DNA from: Rhizobium sp. WYCCWR10014
Lineage (GTDB): Bacteria > Pseudomonadota > Alphaproteobacteria > Rhizobiales > Rhizobiaceae
Direction of reading: 5' to 3'
Length of the DNA stretch: 64,000 nucleotides
Assembly (NCBI RefSeq): GCF_001657485.1
Contig: NZ_LXFU01000053.1
Coordinates: 165,378 to 229,377, forward strand
In this document: in pieces, positions 43,724 through 51,741 of the stretch
How the letters are laid out: each line of letters starts with the position of its first letter
Position numbering within the stretch: position 1 is the stretch's first letter
Notes under the pieces: generated by a model
Database searches by the model: none
The model's input: only the letters and a program-made list of their open reading frames with translations
What the model was told of the DNA's origin: nothing
Position numbers and translations under genes: made by a program

Positions 43724-44376
43724 AGGATTCGCATCCTTTTCTCGGTTACACGCAGGATAAGGGTCAGCGTTCCGGTCATGATCAGATAGAACACGGCAAC
43801 GGCCGACCAGATTTCGACGGCGCGGAAATTCGCCGCCATGATTTCCTGGCCTTGGCGGGTCAGTTCGCCCACACCGATGACGATGAACAGCGACGTGTCC
43901 TTCAAACTGACGATGAATTGGTTTCCGAGCGCCGGGATCATGCGCCGGAAGGCTAGCGGCCCTATGACGTAGAACAGCACCTTCCAGAGTGGAAGACCCA
44001 GCGCGAGCCCGGCTTCCTTCAGTCCCTTATGGATGGACAGAAACGATCCCCGGACGATTTCGGCGATATAGGCCCCCGCATTGACGACGATCGCGGTGAT
44101 CGCCGCGGTGATCGGATTGATCCTGATATCGGCGACCAGCGGAAGCGCAAAATAGATGAACATCACCTGCACGACGATCGGCGTGCCGCGGATGAGTTCG
44201 ACATATATGAAAGCGATTGCGTTCAGGACGACATTGCCATAGGCGCGCATCAGGCCGGCAACGACACCGATGATAAGGCCACCGACAAGCCCGGCCAGCG
44301 CGATCATGACCGTAAGCTGCGCGCCCTTGAACAGTTCCGGCAGCGCCTGCCAGACGACCGACCATTCGAATTCCAT
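43720..44376 (-). CDS. Polar amino-acid ABC transporter permease (GlnP/HisQM type)
   Basis: This 218-residue inner-membrane permease has about five hydrophobic segments. The family start LPELFKGAQLTVMIALAGLV is followed by the ELIRGTPIVVQVMFIYF motif near residue 65 and the ATPase-contact loop KGLKEAGLALGLPLWKVLFY near residue 130. I chose the ATG at 44376, where GGAG sits about nine bases upstream. Other in-frame ATGs at 44385 and 44391 are possible. Only one permease gene is present, so the pore is probably a homodimer. Confidence 0.9.
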   Translation of the reverse strand: MEFEWSVVWQALPELFKGAQLTVMIALAGLVGGLIIGVVAGLMRAYGNVVLNAIAFIYVELIRGTPIVVQVMFIYFALPLVADIRINPITAAITAIVVNAGAYIAEIVRGSFLSIHKGLKEAGLALGLPLWKVLFYVIGPLAFRRMIPALGNQFIVSLKDTSLFIVIGVGELTRQGQEIMAANFRAVEIWSAVAVFYLIMTGTLTLILRVTEKRMRIL

Positions 44377-44441
44377 AGAAATCATCTCCATGCGAGGAAG
44401 GAGCGCCGGCGGGGCCGGCGCTGATAATCTCGTTTTGGAGA

Positions 44442-45191
44442 TCAGCTCTTGGGCGGTTCGGTACCGAACCACTTCTTGTAGATGGTGGTATAGGTGCCGT
44501 CCGCCTTCAGTTTGGCCAGCGAGGCGTTGACCTTGGCGACAAGTTCGCTGCCCTTGGGGAACGCCATGCCGTACTGCTGTGCCATCATCTGCGCACCGAC
44601 GGTCTTCACTTTGCCCTGGCCATTGGTCTTGATGTAATAGAGCACGTTCGGCGTGTCGTGCATCGCGGCGTCGGCGCGGCCTGTTGCAACTTCGAGATAG
44701 GCGTTGTCGCTGTTCGGAAACAGGCGCAATTCCGAATCCTTGAAGTTCTCCTTGGCGTAGTCGGTGGCGGAAGTTCCCGTCTTCACGGCAAGCGTCTTGC
44801 CCTTGAGATCTTCCGGTCCCTTGATAGCGCTGTCCGTCGGAACCATCAGCAGGAAGCCGCTGTCATAGTAGCCGTCGGAGAAATCAATGACCTTCTTGCG
44901 TTCGTCCTTGATCGTGATGCCGGCGAGACCGACATCGACCTGTTTCGTCTGAAGGGCGGGAATGATGCCGTTGAAGTCCATCGGCTGCAGTGTGTAGGTG
45001 ACGCCAATGTCCTTAGCGACAGCATCCCAGAGGTCGATGTCGAAGCCGACATACTTGTCGCCTTCCTTGAACTCGAACGGTACGAATGCCGTATCGGTGG
45101 CGACGACCAGATCGGCGGCCCGTGCCGGAAGCGAGAACGCGATTGTCGCTGCAACAGCGGCTCCAAGTAGGTATCCAAATCTCAGTTTCAT
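44442..45191 (-). CDS. Polar amino-acid ABC transporter substrate-binding protein (family 3)
   Basis: This 249-residue periplasmic protein has a signal peptide cleaved after about residue 25 (LPARAADL). The mature N-terminus ATDTAFVPFEFKEGDKYVGF, then FDIDLWDAVAKDIGV and LAVKTGTSATDYAKENF, are typical of GlnH-type binding proteins. It is the first gene of the operon binding protein-permease-ATPase-C45 hydrolase-RpiR. One copy of an 18-bp palindrome lies about 300 bases upstream. The ligand is not deducible. The C45 hydrolase suggests it may carry an acylated or amide-linked amino acid. Confidence 0.92.
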   Translation of the reverse strand: MKLRFGYLLGAAVAATIAFSLPARAADLVVATDTAFVPFEFKEGDKYVGFDIDLWDAVAKDIGVTYTLQPMDFNGIIPALQTKQVDVGLAGITIKDERKKVIDFSDGYYDSGFLLMVPTDSAIKGPEDLKGKTLAVKTGTSATDYAKENFKDSELRLFPNSDNAYLEVATGRADAAMHDTPNVLYYIKTNGQGKVKTVGAQMMAQQYGMAFPKGSELVAKVNASLAKLKADGTYTTIYKKWFGTEPPKS

Positions 45192-45488
45192 GTGAGTTCC
45201 CCTTTTTCGGCAAATGCATTCGGCGTTTGCCTTCGATCGACATGCGCAAATATAAACTGCATTGATAAGGCTGTCGCATTCAAAATTTGCACTGGCGCGC
45301 CGAGAGGGTATGAGAGATGGCCAAAAGCAAGACGCCGATTGCTAATGACGGAAACATCCGCTCCCGACGCCCAAAGACTGTCGCGGCGGTAGATCTCTGA
45401 GATTCCAAGCGGTTAGCGTGAGCCGGAAATCTTGAAATAAAACCACGGCTTTCCGGGCGCGCACATAAAGTGGTCAAGACGATCAAAA

Positions 45489-45506
45489 ATGATCCATATA
45501 GATCAT
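45489..45506. promoter_or_regulatory. 18-bp palindromic operator, copy 1 (ATGATCC-N4-GGATCAT type)
   Basis: ATGATCCATATAGATCAT is a palindrome with one mismatch in its 7-bp arms. It shares both arms with copy 2 at 47990. Position upstream of the transporter operon suggests regulation by one of the two RpiR proteins of the module. Confidence 0.6.
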
Positions 45507-45622
45507 GAATTTTACTCACGAAACGAATGGATCACAAATTGTTACAACGCCGATTGAACCCACGTCATGGGCGCAAATGCTGGTCTGAAACGGCACGCAA
45601 AGCCGTTTCGAGCGCATGACAG

Positions 45623-45652
45623 AAAAAAGCCGACCTCCTTCGAGGTCGGCTT
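45623..45652 (-). terminator. Rho-independent terminator of the aminotransferase transcript
   Basis: Arms GCCGACCTC (45629-45637) and GAGGTCGGC (45642-45650) pair perfectly around a 4-base loop, and two flanking A-T pairs extend the stem. On the minus strand the stem is followed by a run of six T. It lies about 60 bases beyond the aminotransferase stop. Confidence 0.85.
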
Positions 45653-45713
45653 CGATCAAGAAAGCAGGAAAGCTGATCGCTTGTTTATGCGATTGCCAAG
45701 CCATCCGGGAGGA

Positions 45714-47045
45714 TTACGCCAGGCCGGCAACCGCCGTATCGATCGCGTCACCGAGACGCTCTACGATCGTGTCGATATCCCGGTCCGTGACGATAAAGGG
45801 CGGTGCCAACAGAACGTGATCGCCCGTTTGCCCGTCGATCGTGCCGCCCATCGGATAAACCATCAGGCCTCGCGCCATCGCTTCCCTTTTGATGCGGACG
45901 TTCAGTTTTGCCGATGGATCGAACGGCGTTTTGGTGGACCGGTCCCTGACAAGTTCAACGCCTCGGAACAATCCGCGTCCGCGGATGTCGCCGACATGGT
46001 TGTGGTTGCCGAGACGTTCGATCAGTCGGGTTTCAAGGTGATCTCCCATGGCGTCCACATTGGCCAGAAGGTTTTCGTTGCGGATGACGTTTTGAACGGC
46101 GAGGCCGGCGGCCGCGGCCATCGGGTGGCCCATATAGGTGTGACCATGCTGGAAGAAACCGGAGCCATTGGCGAAGGCGTCGAAGATTTTGCCCGAAAGA
46201 AGCACGGCTCCTACAGGTTGATAACCGCCGCCCAATCCCTTGGCGATGGTCATGAGATCAGGGACGACACCATCCTGTTCGCAGGCGTGAAGCGTGCCCG
46301 TCCGGCCCATCCCGCACATGACCTCGTCGAGGATAAGCAGGACGCCATACCTGTCGCAGATCGCACGAATCCTCTTGAGATAGTCGGCAACCGGTGGCAC
46401 TGCGCCAGACGTGGCGCCCACCACGGTCTCCGCCACGAAGGCAATGACCTGATCTTCTCCAAGTTCGAGAATTTTGTCCTCAAGTTGCTGAGCGGACCGC
46501 GCGGCGAAGGCTTCATCGGTTTCGCCTTCGTGCCGCAGCCGATAGGAGTAGCAAGGATCGATATGGTGTGTTTCGATCAGAAGAGGCCGAAACTGCGAAC
46601 GCCGCCACTCGTTGCCCCCCGTCGCAAGCGCTCCCAGCGTGTTTCCGTGATAGCTCTGACGACGCGCGATGATGTGCCGGCGCTGCGGTTCGCCCTTCTC
46701 GACAAAATACTGGCGCGCCATCTTCAACGCTGCCTCGACCGCTTCCGAGCCACCGCTGACGAGATAGACATGATTGAGACCCTTTGGCGCGTCATCGACC
46801 AACCGGTCAGCGAGCCGCTCGGCGACGTCGGTCGTGAAAAAACCCGTGTGCGCATAGGCCATAGTGTCGAGCTGTTCGTGCAGCGCGGCAAGGACTGCGG
46901 GATGCGCATGGCCGAGGCACGAGACGGCCGCTCCTCCCGACGCATCGATGTAACCTTTTCCATCGGCATCGAAAATTTCGATGCCTTGACCGCGCACCGC
47001 GACGGGAAGTTTCGAATGGATTACACGATGCAGAATATGGGTCAT
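45714..47045 (-). CDS. Class III PLP-dependent aminotransferase (omega-amino acid / beta-amino acid type)
   Basis: This 443-residue enzyme moves an amino group from an omega- or beta-amino compound to a keto acid. The PLP Lys is Lys269 in MTIAKGLGGGYQPVGA, and the PLP-binding Asp is Asp240 in LLILDEVMCGMGRTG. VYLVSGGSEAVEAALKMAR and RRQSYHGNTLGAL are also typical. Length is normal. Its ATG overlaps the RpiR gene stop (ATGA). Next to a BKACE gene this suggests production of a beta-keto acid from a beta-amino acid, which BKACE then cleaves. That pathway order is inference. The family is certain. Confidence 0.9.
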   Translation of the reverse strand: MTHILHRVIHSKLPVAVRGQGIEIFDADGKGYIDASGGAAVSCLGHAHPAVLAALHEQLDTMAYAHTGFFTTDVAERLADRLVDDAPKGLNHVYLVSGGSEAVEAALKMARQYFVEKGEPQRRHIIARRQSYHGNTLGALATGGNEWRRSQFRPLLIETHHIDPCYSYRLRHEGETDEAFAARSAQQLEDKILELGEDQVIAFVAETVVGATSGAVPPVADYLKRIRAICDRYGVLLILDEVMCGMGRTGTLHACEQDGVVPDLMTIAKGLGGGYQPVGAVLLSGKIFDAFANGSGFFQHGHTYMGHPMAAAAGLAVQNVIRNENLLANVDAMGDHLETRLIERLGNHNHVGDIRGRGLFRGVELVRDRSTKTPFDPSAKLNVRIKREAMARGLMVYPMGGTIDGQTGDHVLLAPPFIVTDRDIDTIVERLGDAIDTAVAGLA

Positions 47046-47932
47046 GGCCGTTTTTTCGGGTTCCGGGGTTTGAGATGCGTTTTGAACGAAGCAAACAGTT
47101 CGTCGGACCGTCTGAGCGCTTCGACCGCGTTCTCGCCTGCGTTTCCGGCGATGAGGGTGCCAAGGACTTCGGCAACGGCGAAGGCCGGCGACATCGTATG
47201 GAAGAAGGACGCACTTTCGGTAGCGACGAGCACGGCGACGGTAGCGAATTGGGCGAGAGGCGCTACTTCGCTGTCGGTCACGGCAACGACAGGAACGCCC
47301 TTTTGGTGGGCGTATTCAGCGATTTCGATGGTCGCACGGGTATAGGGCAGAACGCTGGCAACCAGCAGCACGTCATCGCTGCGCGCGTTCCCGATTGCAT
47401 CCGCTCCGGTTCCGCCCAGACCGTCCAGCATGACGGACTTCTCGCCGATCAGCGACATCATGTAATGCAACTGCCATGTGACTGAATGGCTCGACCGAAG
47501 TCCCAGGCAGTAGACCCGTCTTGCCGCAGCGAGCAGCGTGGCCGCTTCAACGATCCGGTTCAAGGATTGTGGCTCCGCCAATTGGGCGACCTGGGTGCTG
47601 ATCGAGGCGAGCATGTCTGCGGCGAGCGCATGATCGCCCTTGAGCTTCTGGCTGGCGACCTGAGCGCCGGCTTTTCCGGCAAAACCGGGCTCCTTGCCGC
47701 GCACCGCCTCGGCATACATCGCGCGGATCGCGTCGTATCCGTCGAGGCCGAGATGTTTTGCCAGACGGGTCATGGTCGCAGGCTGGACACCGGCATGCTT
47801 CGATTGCTCCCGCATGGAAAGGAGGGCGACATCGCGGGGATGGTCAAGGATATAGCGCGACGCCGTCTGCAATTGCGCGGACATGCTGTCGAACGTGTCA
47901 ATGATGGCTTGGCGAAGAGGTGCTCGATCCAT
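47042..47932 (-). CDS. RpiR/MurR-family transcriptional regulator (HTH-SIS), divergent from BKACE gene
   Basis: This 296-residue regulator has an RpiR helix-turn-helix over about residues 15-85 (LSMREQSKHAGVQPATMTRL, AKHLGLDGYDAI) and a SIS domain (RRVYCLGLRSSHSVTWQLHY; DVLLVASVLPYTRATIEIAE; VVAVTDSEVAPLAQ). It is transcribed away from the BKACE gene and is followed, with an ATGA overlap, by the aminotransferase. The perfect palindrome at 47990-48007 lies in the shared 91-base promoter region. It is the best candidate to bind that site. Confidence 0.87.
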   Translation of the reverse strand: MDRAPLRQAIIDTFDSMSAQLQTASRYILDHPRDVALLSMREQSKHAGVQPATMTRLAKHLGLDGYDAIRAMYAEAVRGKEPGFAGKAGAQVASQKLKGDHALAADMLASISTQVAQLAEPQSLNRIVEAATLLAAARRVYCLGLRSSHSVTWQLHYMMSLIGEKSVMLDGLGGTGADAIGNARSDDVLLVASVLPYTRATIEIAEYAHQKGVPVVAVTDSEVAPLAQFATVAVLVATESASFFHTMSPAFAVAEVLGTLIAGNAGENAVEALRRSDELFASFKTHLKPRNPKKRP

Positions 47933-47989
47933 GTCCGATTTATAATCCCCTTGCAGGCTATTTCAACATATGTTTCATAAAATTATTAT

Positions 47990-48007
47990 ATGATCCGTGT
48001 GGATCAT
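47990..48007. promoter_or_regulatory. 18-bp palindromic operator, copy 2 (perfect arms)
   Basis: ATGATCCGTGTGGATCAT has perfect 7-bp arms around GTGT. It ends 16 bases before the BKACE start and about 58 bases from the divergent RpiR start, so it can control both. It shares its arms with copy 1 at 45489. Confidence 0.65.
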
Positions 48008-48023
48008 GACGGAGAGCGCTTTC

Positions 48024-48866
48024 ATGAATATTGAGACTGGTTTGAAGTCCGTCGCAATAGCGGTTGCTCCGAACGGCGGCCGCAAGACCAAGCTGGACCA
48101 TCCGAACCTTCCTTTGACAGCAACGGAACTTGCCGAGACCGGCGTTCGATGCAGAGAGGCGGGCGCGGCGATGATACATGTCCACGTTCGCAAGAAGGAC
48201 GGCAGCCATCTTCTCGATGCGGACGCATACCGCGAGGTGATGTCGGCAATCAGGTCACGCGTCGGCGATAATCTCGTCGTGCAGATCACCAGTGAGGCAC
48301 TCGGTGTTTATACGCCGCCCGAGCAGATTGCTGTCGTCAAGGAGACATGCCCGGAAGCGGTGTCCCTCGCGCTACGGGAACTTGTCCCGGACGCCTCGTT
48401 CGAAGCTGCTTTCGCCGATCTCCTGGCCTGGATGGCGCGGGAGGGTGTACTCCCCCAGATCATACTCTACGATCCCTCCGAGGCTGTCGTGCTCGCAGAC
48501 ATGCAGACGCGCGGCCTCATACCATGGCGCACCATTCCCGTGCTCTTTGTCCTTGGGCGATACACGGCAGACCAGACGTCGCAGCCGACCGATCTCCTGC
48601 CATTTCTGGCGACCGGCATTCCACGTTTCGAGCATTGGAGTGTCTGTGCATTCGGCCGTCATGAAGCAGCGTGCGTTTCAGCTGGCGCACTGTCTGGAGG
48701 AAATGTGCGGGTGGGTTTTGAAAACAATACCCGGCTTCCCGATGGAGCGGCTGCACCCGGCAACGAAGATCTTGTCTTCGCTGTGTCCCAGGCAATTCAA
48801 AGCTTAGATTACAAACTGGAAAGCGGTGCCGATCTCAGGCAACGATTGATTAAACTAGCAAGTTAG
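48024..48866 (+). CDS. Beta-keto acid cleavage enzyme (BKACE, former DUF849)
   Basis: This 280-residue zinc-dependent TIM-barrel enzyme condenses a beta-keto acid with acetyl-CoA to give acetoacetate and a new acyl-CoA. The zinc-binding His pair is His52 and His54 in MIHVHVRKKDG. Family segments include the start VAIAVAPNGG, WSVCAFGRHE and GGNVRVGFENN near the C-terminus. I chose the ATG at 48024, which has GGAG upstream and starts the barrel directly. An earlier start at 47997 would read through the palindrome. It is divergent from the RpiR-aminotransferase operon and should act after the aminotransferase. The lysine-fermentation, carnitine and other BKACE branches cannot be told apart here. 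Confidence 0.85.
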   Translation: MNIETGLKSVAIAVAPNGGRKTKLDHPNLPLTATELAETGVRCREAGAAMIHVHVRKKDGSHLLDADAYREVMSAIRSRVGDNLVVQITSEALGVYTPPEQIAVVKETCPEAVSLALRELVPDASFEAAFADLLAWMAREGVLPQIILYDPSEAVVLADMQTRGLIPWRTIPVLFVLGRYTADQTSQPTDLLPFLATGIPRFEHWSVCAFGRHEAACVSAGALSGGNVRVGFENNTRLPDGAAAPGNEDLVFAVSQAIQSLDYKLESGADLRQRLIKLAS

Positions 48867-49034
48867 CCAATGCGCCGGCGGTTCCAGCATTTGTTGAAAA
48901 GGCTGCGGCAGGAGTGGCGGATTGCTCACAGAGCAATGGCATCGGATCAAAAGCCCAACAGGTCACCCTTTCTCCTGTGGCGTACCGCTGAATTACGGGG
49001 TCTGCGGTTCGAATCCCATCAAGGCGAACACTTC

Positions 49035-49848
49035 GGTTCTATCGCAAAACTTTTCACCGGGTTTGCAACCAGTATTGTAGGCGTAGATCCGGGGTTGAGA
49101 TGAGCAGGCAGATTGAGTTTCCCGATCATGGTCGATTTCAAAGGCAGTCATTACCCGAAAGACGTGATTTTATACGCGGTATTTTTCTACGTGAGATATG
49201 CGGTCTCCTATTATGGCCGAGCGCGGCGTTACCGTTGACCACGCGACGCTGAACAGATGGGTCGTGAAATATTCGCCCCTGATTGCCTGCCAGGCCCAGC
49301 GGCGCAAATCCGCAACCAGCAGCTCCTGGCGGATGGACGAGACCTATATCCAGGTCAAAGGCAAGTGGACCTATTTCTATCGGGCTGTCGACAAATTCGG
49401 CAAAACCCTTGATTTCATGCTGTCTGAGCACCGCGATGAGGCCGCGGCCAGCGCGTTCTTCGCCCGCACGATTAAGAACAATGGCTGGCCCGAAAAGGTC
49501 GTCATCGACAAGAGCGGCGCGAACCTGGCAGGATTGCAAAACATCAACTGGCGGCTGCTGTTGTATGGATGGTTCTGGCTGATCGAGATCCGGCAGGTCA
49601 AATACCTCAACAACACGATTGAGCAGGACCACCGGTTTATCAAGAAGCTGACCCGCCCCATGAAGGGCTTCAAAACCTTTCAGTCTGCGTCAGCAACACT
49701 GGATGGTATCGAGGTGGCTCACATGATCCGCAAGCGCCAATTTTCAACCAGTGGCCAATCGGCATTTCAGCAATTCGCCGCACTCGCTGCATAATTGTGT
49801 CCAGCGATGGCCGCTTCTGCGGCCTTTTAAAAAGTTTGCGACAAAACC
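49035..49848 (+). mobile_element. Decayed IS6-family insertion sequence (about 814 bp)
   Basis: The element is bounded by imperfect inverted repeats: GGTTCTATCGCAAA at 49035-49048 and, read from the right end inward, GGTTTTGTCGCAAA at 49848-49835. It contains a disrupted IS6-type transposase gene. Size and end sequences fit the family. The 8 bases flanking each end differ, so no target duplication remains, which points to rearrangement after insertion or an old copy. Confidence 0.75.
49128..49794 (+). pseudogene. IS6-family transposase, frameshifted by a small deletion
   Basis: The reading frame from the ATG at 49128 gives the normal IS6 N-terminus (DFKGSHYPKDVILYAVFFYV) and reaches YAVSY at 49211. 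The next conserved segment, MAERGVTVDHATLNRWVVKY, begins at 49213 in a different frame. Intact members have about six residues between these points, so about 17 bases appear deleted. The rest is nearly complete, with the catalytic residues in WRMDETYI, VIDKSGAN and NTIEQDHRF, down to the stop at 49794. The enzyme should therefore be inactive unless frameshifting restores it. Confidence 0.8.
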
Positions 49849-50373
49849 GCTACCTATCATATTCCCTGGCGAGCATAAATGGACGGACTGATAACTTTCA
49901 GGATGCGGCGATAACGACAATTGCGTCCTGTTCATATATCTAAATGAGTAGTGGTTAATTCCAAAGGAAGTTCGGAACTTCCAAAATACGCAGCTGCCGG
50001 TGCAATGTAGTTTCGAGGCGCCGGCAACTTACAACGATATTTGTTCAAAACAAAACAAGCAAAAATAGGAGGAGAGGTCGTGAACCATCGGAGGATTGTT
50101 CTTGCGCGCTTTGCGCAAGCGTTGGCTTGCAACAGGACTCATTCCGCGTGCATCCCTCAGGCGCCGGGAAGAATTCCACCACCTATTGTGCAGATTCATG
50201 CGAGACGCTCCTGATGCCGGACATCGGCAAATAATGGCGCGCGAGGGGTTGCGCGCAGCCGAGGCAATCTGTGTCGATGTGTAATGGCTCGAGGCTTGCA
50301 TGCAACCCCTACCATATCCACCCATTGTCGAAATTGTTAACGCTGCCTTTCATATGGCAGAGCGGAGGCTACG
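49849..50373. other. Gene-poor stretch beside the IS6 relic
   Basis: I find no gene in these 525 bases that has a ribosome site, codon bias or recognisable protein. The stretch is more A/T-rich than its surroundings. It is probably decayed sequence in a mobile-element zone. Confidence 0.5.
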
Positions 50374-50574
50374 ATGACCACGGCATGTGATGAGAAACAT
50401 ATCGAATTGAAGCCGATTTCGAGCTGCAGACGAGAAGTCGAAGTCGCGATGGTGGAAATGCTCGTCAGTTTGCAGAAACGTGGATGGTCGGCTGCGGAAT
50501 TGGCACTGGCGCTCGCAGATGCCTCCGAAGATCTCGTCATGATGATTGCGACCAAAAGGCTTCGACCGAATTAG
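50374..50574 (+). CDS. Small hypothetical protein, 66 residues
   Basis: I do not recognise a function. The ATG has GGAG about six bases upstream (gcggaggctacg), and the frame has the codon pattern of a real gene. The predicted protein is mostly helical, with KHIELKPISSCRREVEVAMV and LQKRGWSAAELALALADASE. The pattern GWSAAELALALAD resembles a small helix-turn-helix or coiled dimer segment but is not diagnostic. It stands alone between IS fragments and is a candidate accessory-plasmid small protein. Confidence 0.5.
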   Translation: MTTACDEKHIELKPISSCRREVEVAMVEMLVSLQKRGWSAAELALALADASEDLVMMIATKRLRPN

Positions 50575-50652
50575 GTCGTGGTGACGATTTAACGATTTGG
50601 GATTCCGCCGGAGGCGCAAATCAGATTCAAGGCTGACTTTTGGAGATCGGCC

Positions 50653-50751
50653 GTGGATTGTGATGCGCTTCGGGATGGCCAGTGGGAACGGATCAAGGAT
50701 TGTGTGCCGGGCGGCACGAAGGGCAAACGCGGCTCGCGCACGAACAACCGG
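50653..50751 (+). pseudogene. IS5-family transposase N-terminal fragment
   Basis: From a GTG at 50653 the frame reads DALRDGQWERIKDCVPG followed by GTKGKRGSRTNNR, the typical first ~33 residues of an IS5-family (IS1031-like) transposase. Similarity stops at about 50751, where the expected continuation is missing. The rest of the element is absent, so this is a fragment left by a rearrangement. Confidence 0.65.
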
Positions 50752-50805
50752 GGGTCGGAACAAGAGCGGTGCGAAATCGTACGATAGGGCGAACGGACCG
50801 GGAAC

Positions 50806-51138
50806 TTATGCGGCGCGCCGCAGCCCAGCCGGAAGGCGGAGCGACCGAAATCCGTTGTGCATCTGATGTTCCGCATCCCAGGTGTAGATGCCTGTCAGGT
50901 TGATATGTTCCCAACTCAGTGGCGAGATGTGTTTCAACAGAGTATCTGGAATGCCTCGGCCCGCACGTTTTAGCTGTGTAACCGCGCGATCAAGATAGAC
51001 CGTATTCCAATGTACGATCGCACTGACGACGAGATTGAGCCCCGAGGCGCGGAACGCCTGGCTTTCGAACGACCGGTCACGGATTTCTCCTCGCTCATCG
51101 AAAAAGACAGCGCGCTTCAGCTTATGCCCGGCGGGCAT
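50806..51138 (-). pseudogene. Tn3-family transposase C-terminal fragment
   Basis: About 110 residues on the minus strand match the C-terminal end of TnpA from Tn3-family elements: FFDERGEIRDRSFESQAFRA, then LNLVVSAIVHWNTVYLDRAV and LSPLSWEHINLTGIYTW. The conserved domain is cut on its upstream side at about 51120, where the frame enters a hairpin sequence. No resolvase or terminal repeat is visible near it. Together with the IS5 and IS6 remains it marks an old insertion hotspot. Confidence 0.75.
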
Positions 51139-51188
51139 AAATATCGGATGATCTGCTATTATTCGACAGCTCCAAAATTATTGGAGCT
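51122..51188. repeat. Two perfect hairpins at the edge of the Tn3 relic
   Basis: TTATGCCC-N3-GGGCATAA lies at 51122-51140. AGCTCCAA-N5-TTGGAGCT lies at 51168-51188. Both arms are perfect in each case. Neither is followed by a T-run, so they are not typical terminators. They may be recombination-site or element-end remnants. Confidence 0.45.
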
Positions 51189-51351
51189 AGGCTTTGCTCT
51201 CGATGCTGAGAATCAACGGGTCGGTGGTTCGAACTGGTTCAAGGCGATCGTCCTGCTTTTTGTCGCAAGACATTATGGGCGGCAGCGATATTCTCATATC
51301 CCGCTGCATCTTGTAGGGTCGGCATCTGCAGACCTACGGGAAAGTTCAGCG

Positions 51352-51741
51352 ATGAAGAAGACCTTCAATCCGGCGTCGGTACGCCGGCCTTTTGGAAATT
51401 ATAATCACGGCCTGCTCGTGCCCCCCGGCGCATCGCTTCTCGTCACCTCGGGCCAGCTTGGTATCGGCCTCGACGATGCTGTTCCGAGCGACATCACTGC
51501 TCAGGCGGAACTCTGCTTCGAGGCGATCAAGGCGATCCTCGAAGAGGCGGAAATGAGTTTTGCCGACGTCATCCGCATTTCGGGCTTCGTCACCCGCCGC
51601 GAGGATTTCCCGGCCTATATGACTGTCCGGGATCGCTATACGCTCGATCCGAAGCCGGTTTCCACCTTGCTCGTCATCGGCGGCTTTACGCGCCCTGAGT
51701 TCCTCGTCGAGGTCGAAGTAACTGCCGCGAAAATCTTCTAG
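51352..51741 (+). CDS. RidA (YjgF/YER057c/UK114) family protein
   Basis: This 129-residue trimeric enaminone/imine deaminase-family protein has GQLGIGLDDAVPSDITAQAE near residue 35, then QAELCFEAIKAILEEAEMSF and a C-terminal PEFLVEVEVTAAK. Length is standard. Its start at 51352 is chosen because the upstream frame covers IS debris. RidA proteins that travel with catabolic genes hydrolyse reactive enamine/imine or carbamate intermediates. Here it converges on the flavodoxin-like reductase gene with a 4-base overlap and probably belongs to the same pathway. Confidence 0.85.
   Translation: MKKTFNPASVRRPFGNYNHGLLVPPGASLLVTSGQLGIGLDDAVPSDITAQAELCFEAIKAILEEAEMSFADVIRISGFVTRREDFPAYMTVRDRYTLDPKPVSTLLVIGGFTRPEFLVEVEVTAAKIF

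Larger units (their letters stand above)
45192..45713. other. Intergenic region with terminator and operator
   Basis: This 522-base gap separates the transporter operon from the aminotransferase. It holds a rho-independent terminator for the aminotransferase (45623-45652) and an 18-bp palindrome (45489-45506). The stretch 45192-45488 must contain the transporter promoter and leader. I see no convincing gene, as short open frames here lack codon bias and ribosome sites. Confidence 0.6.

Noticed and set aside
48953..49028. tRNA-like stretch with a GGTTCGAATCC T-loop sequence
   Set aside because: The TTCGAAT loop is present but the stem around it pairs for only two of five bases. No D-arm, anticodon arm or acceptor stem could be fitted, so it is at most a decayed remnant.
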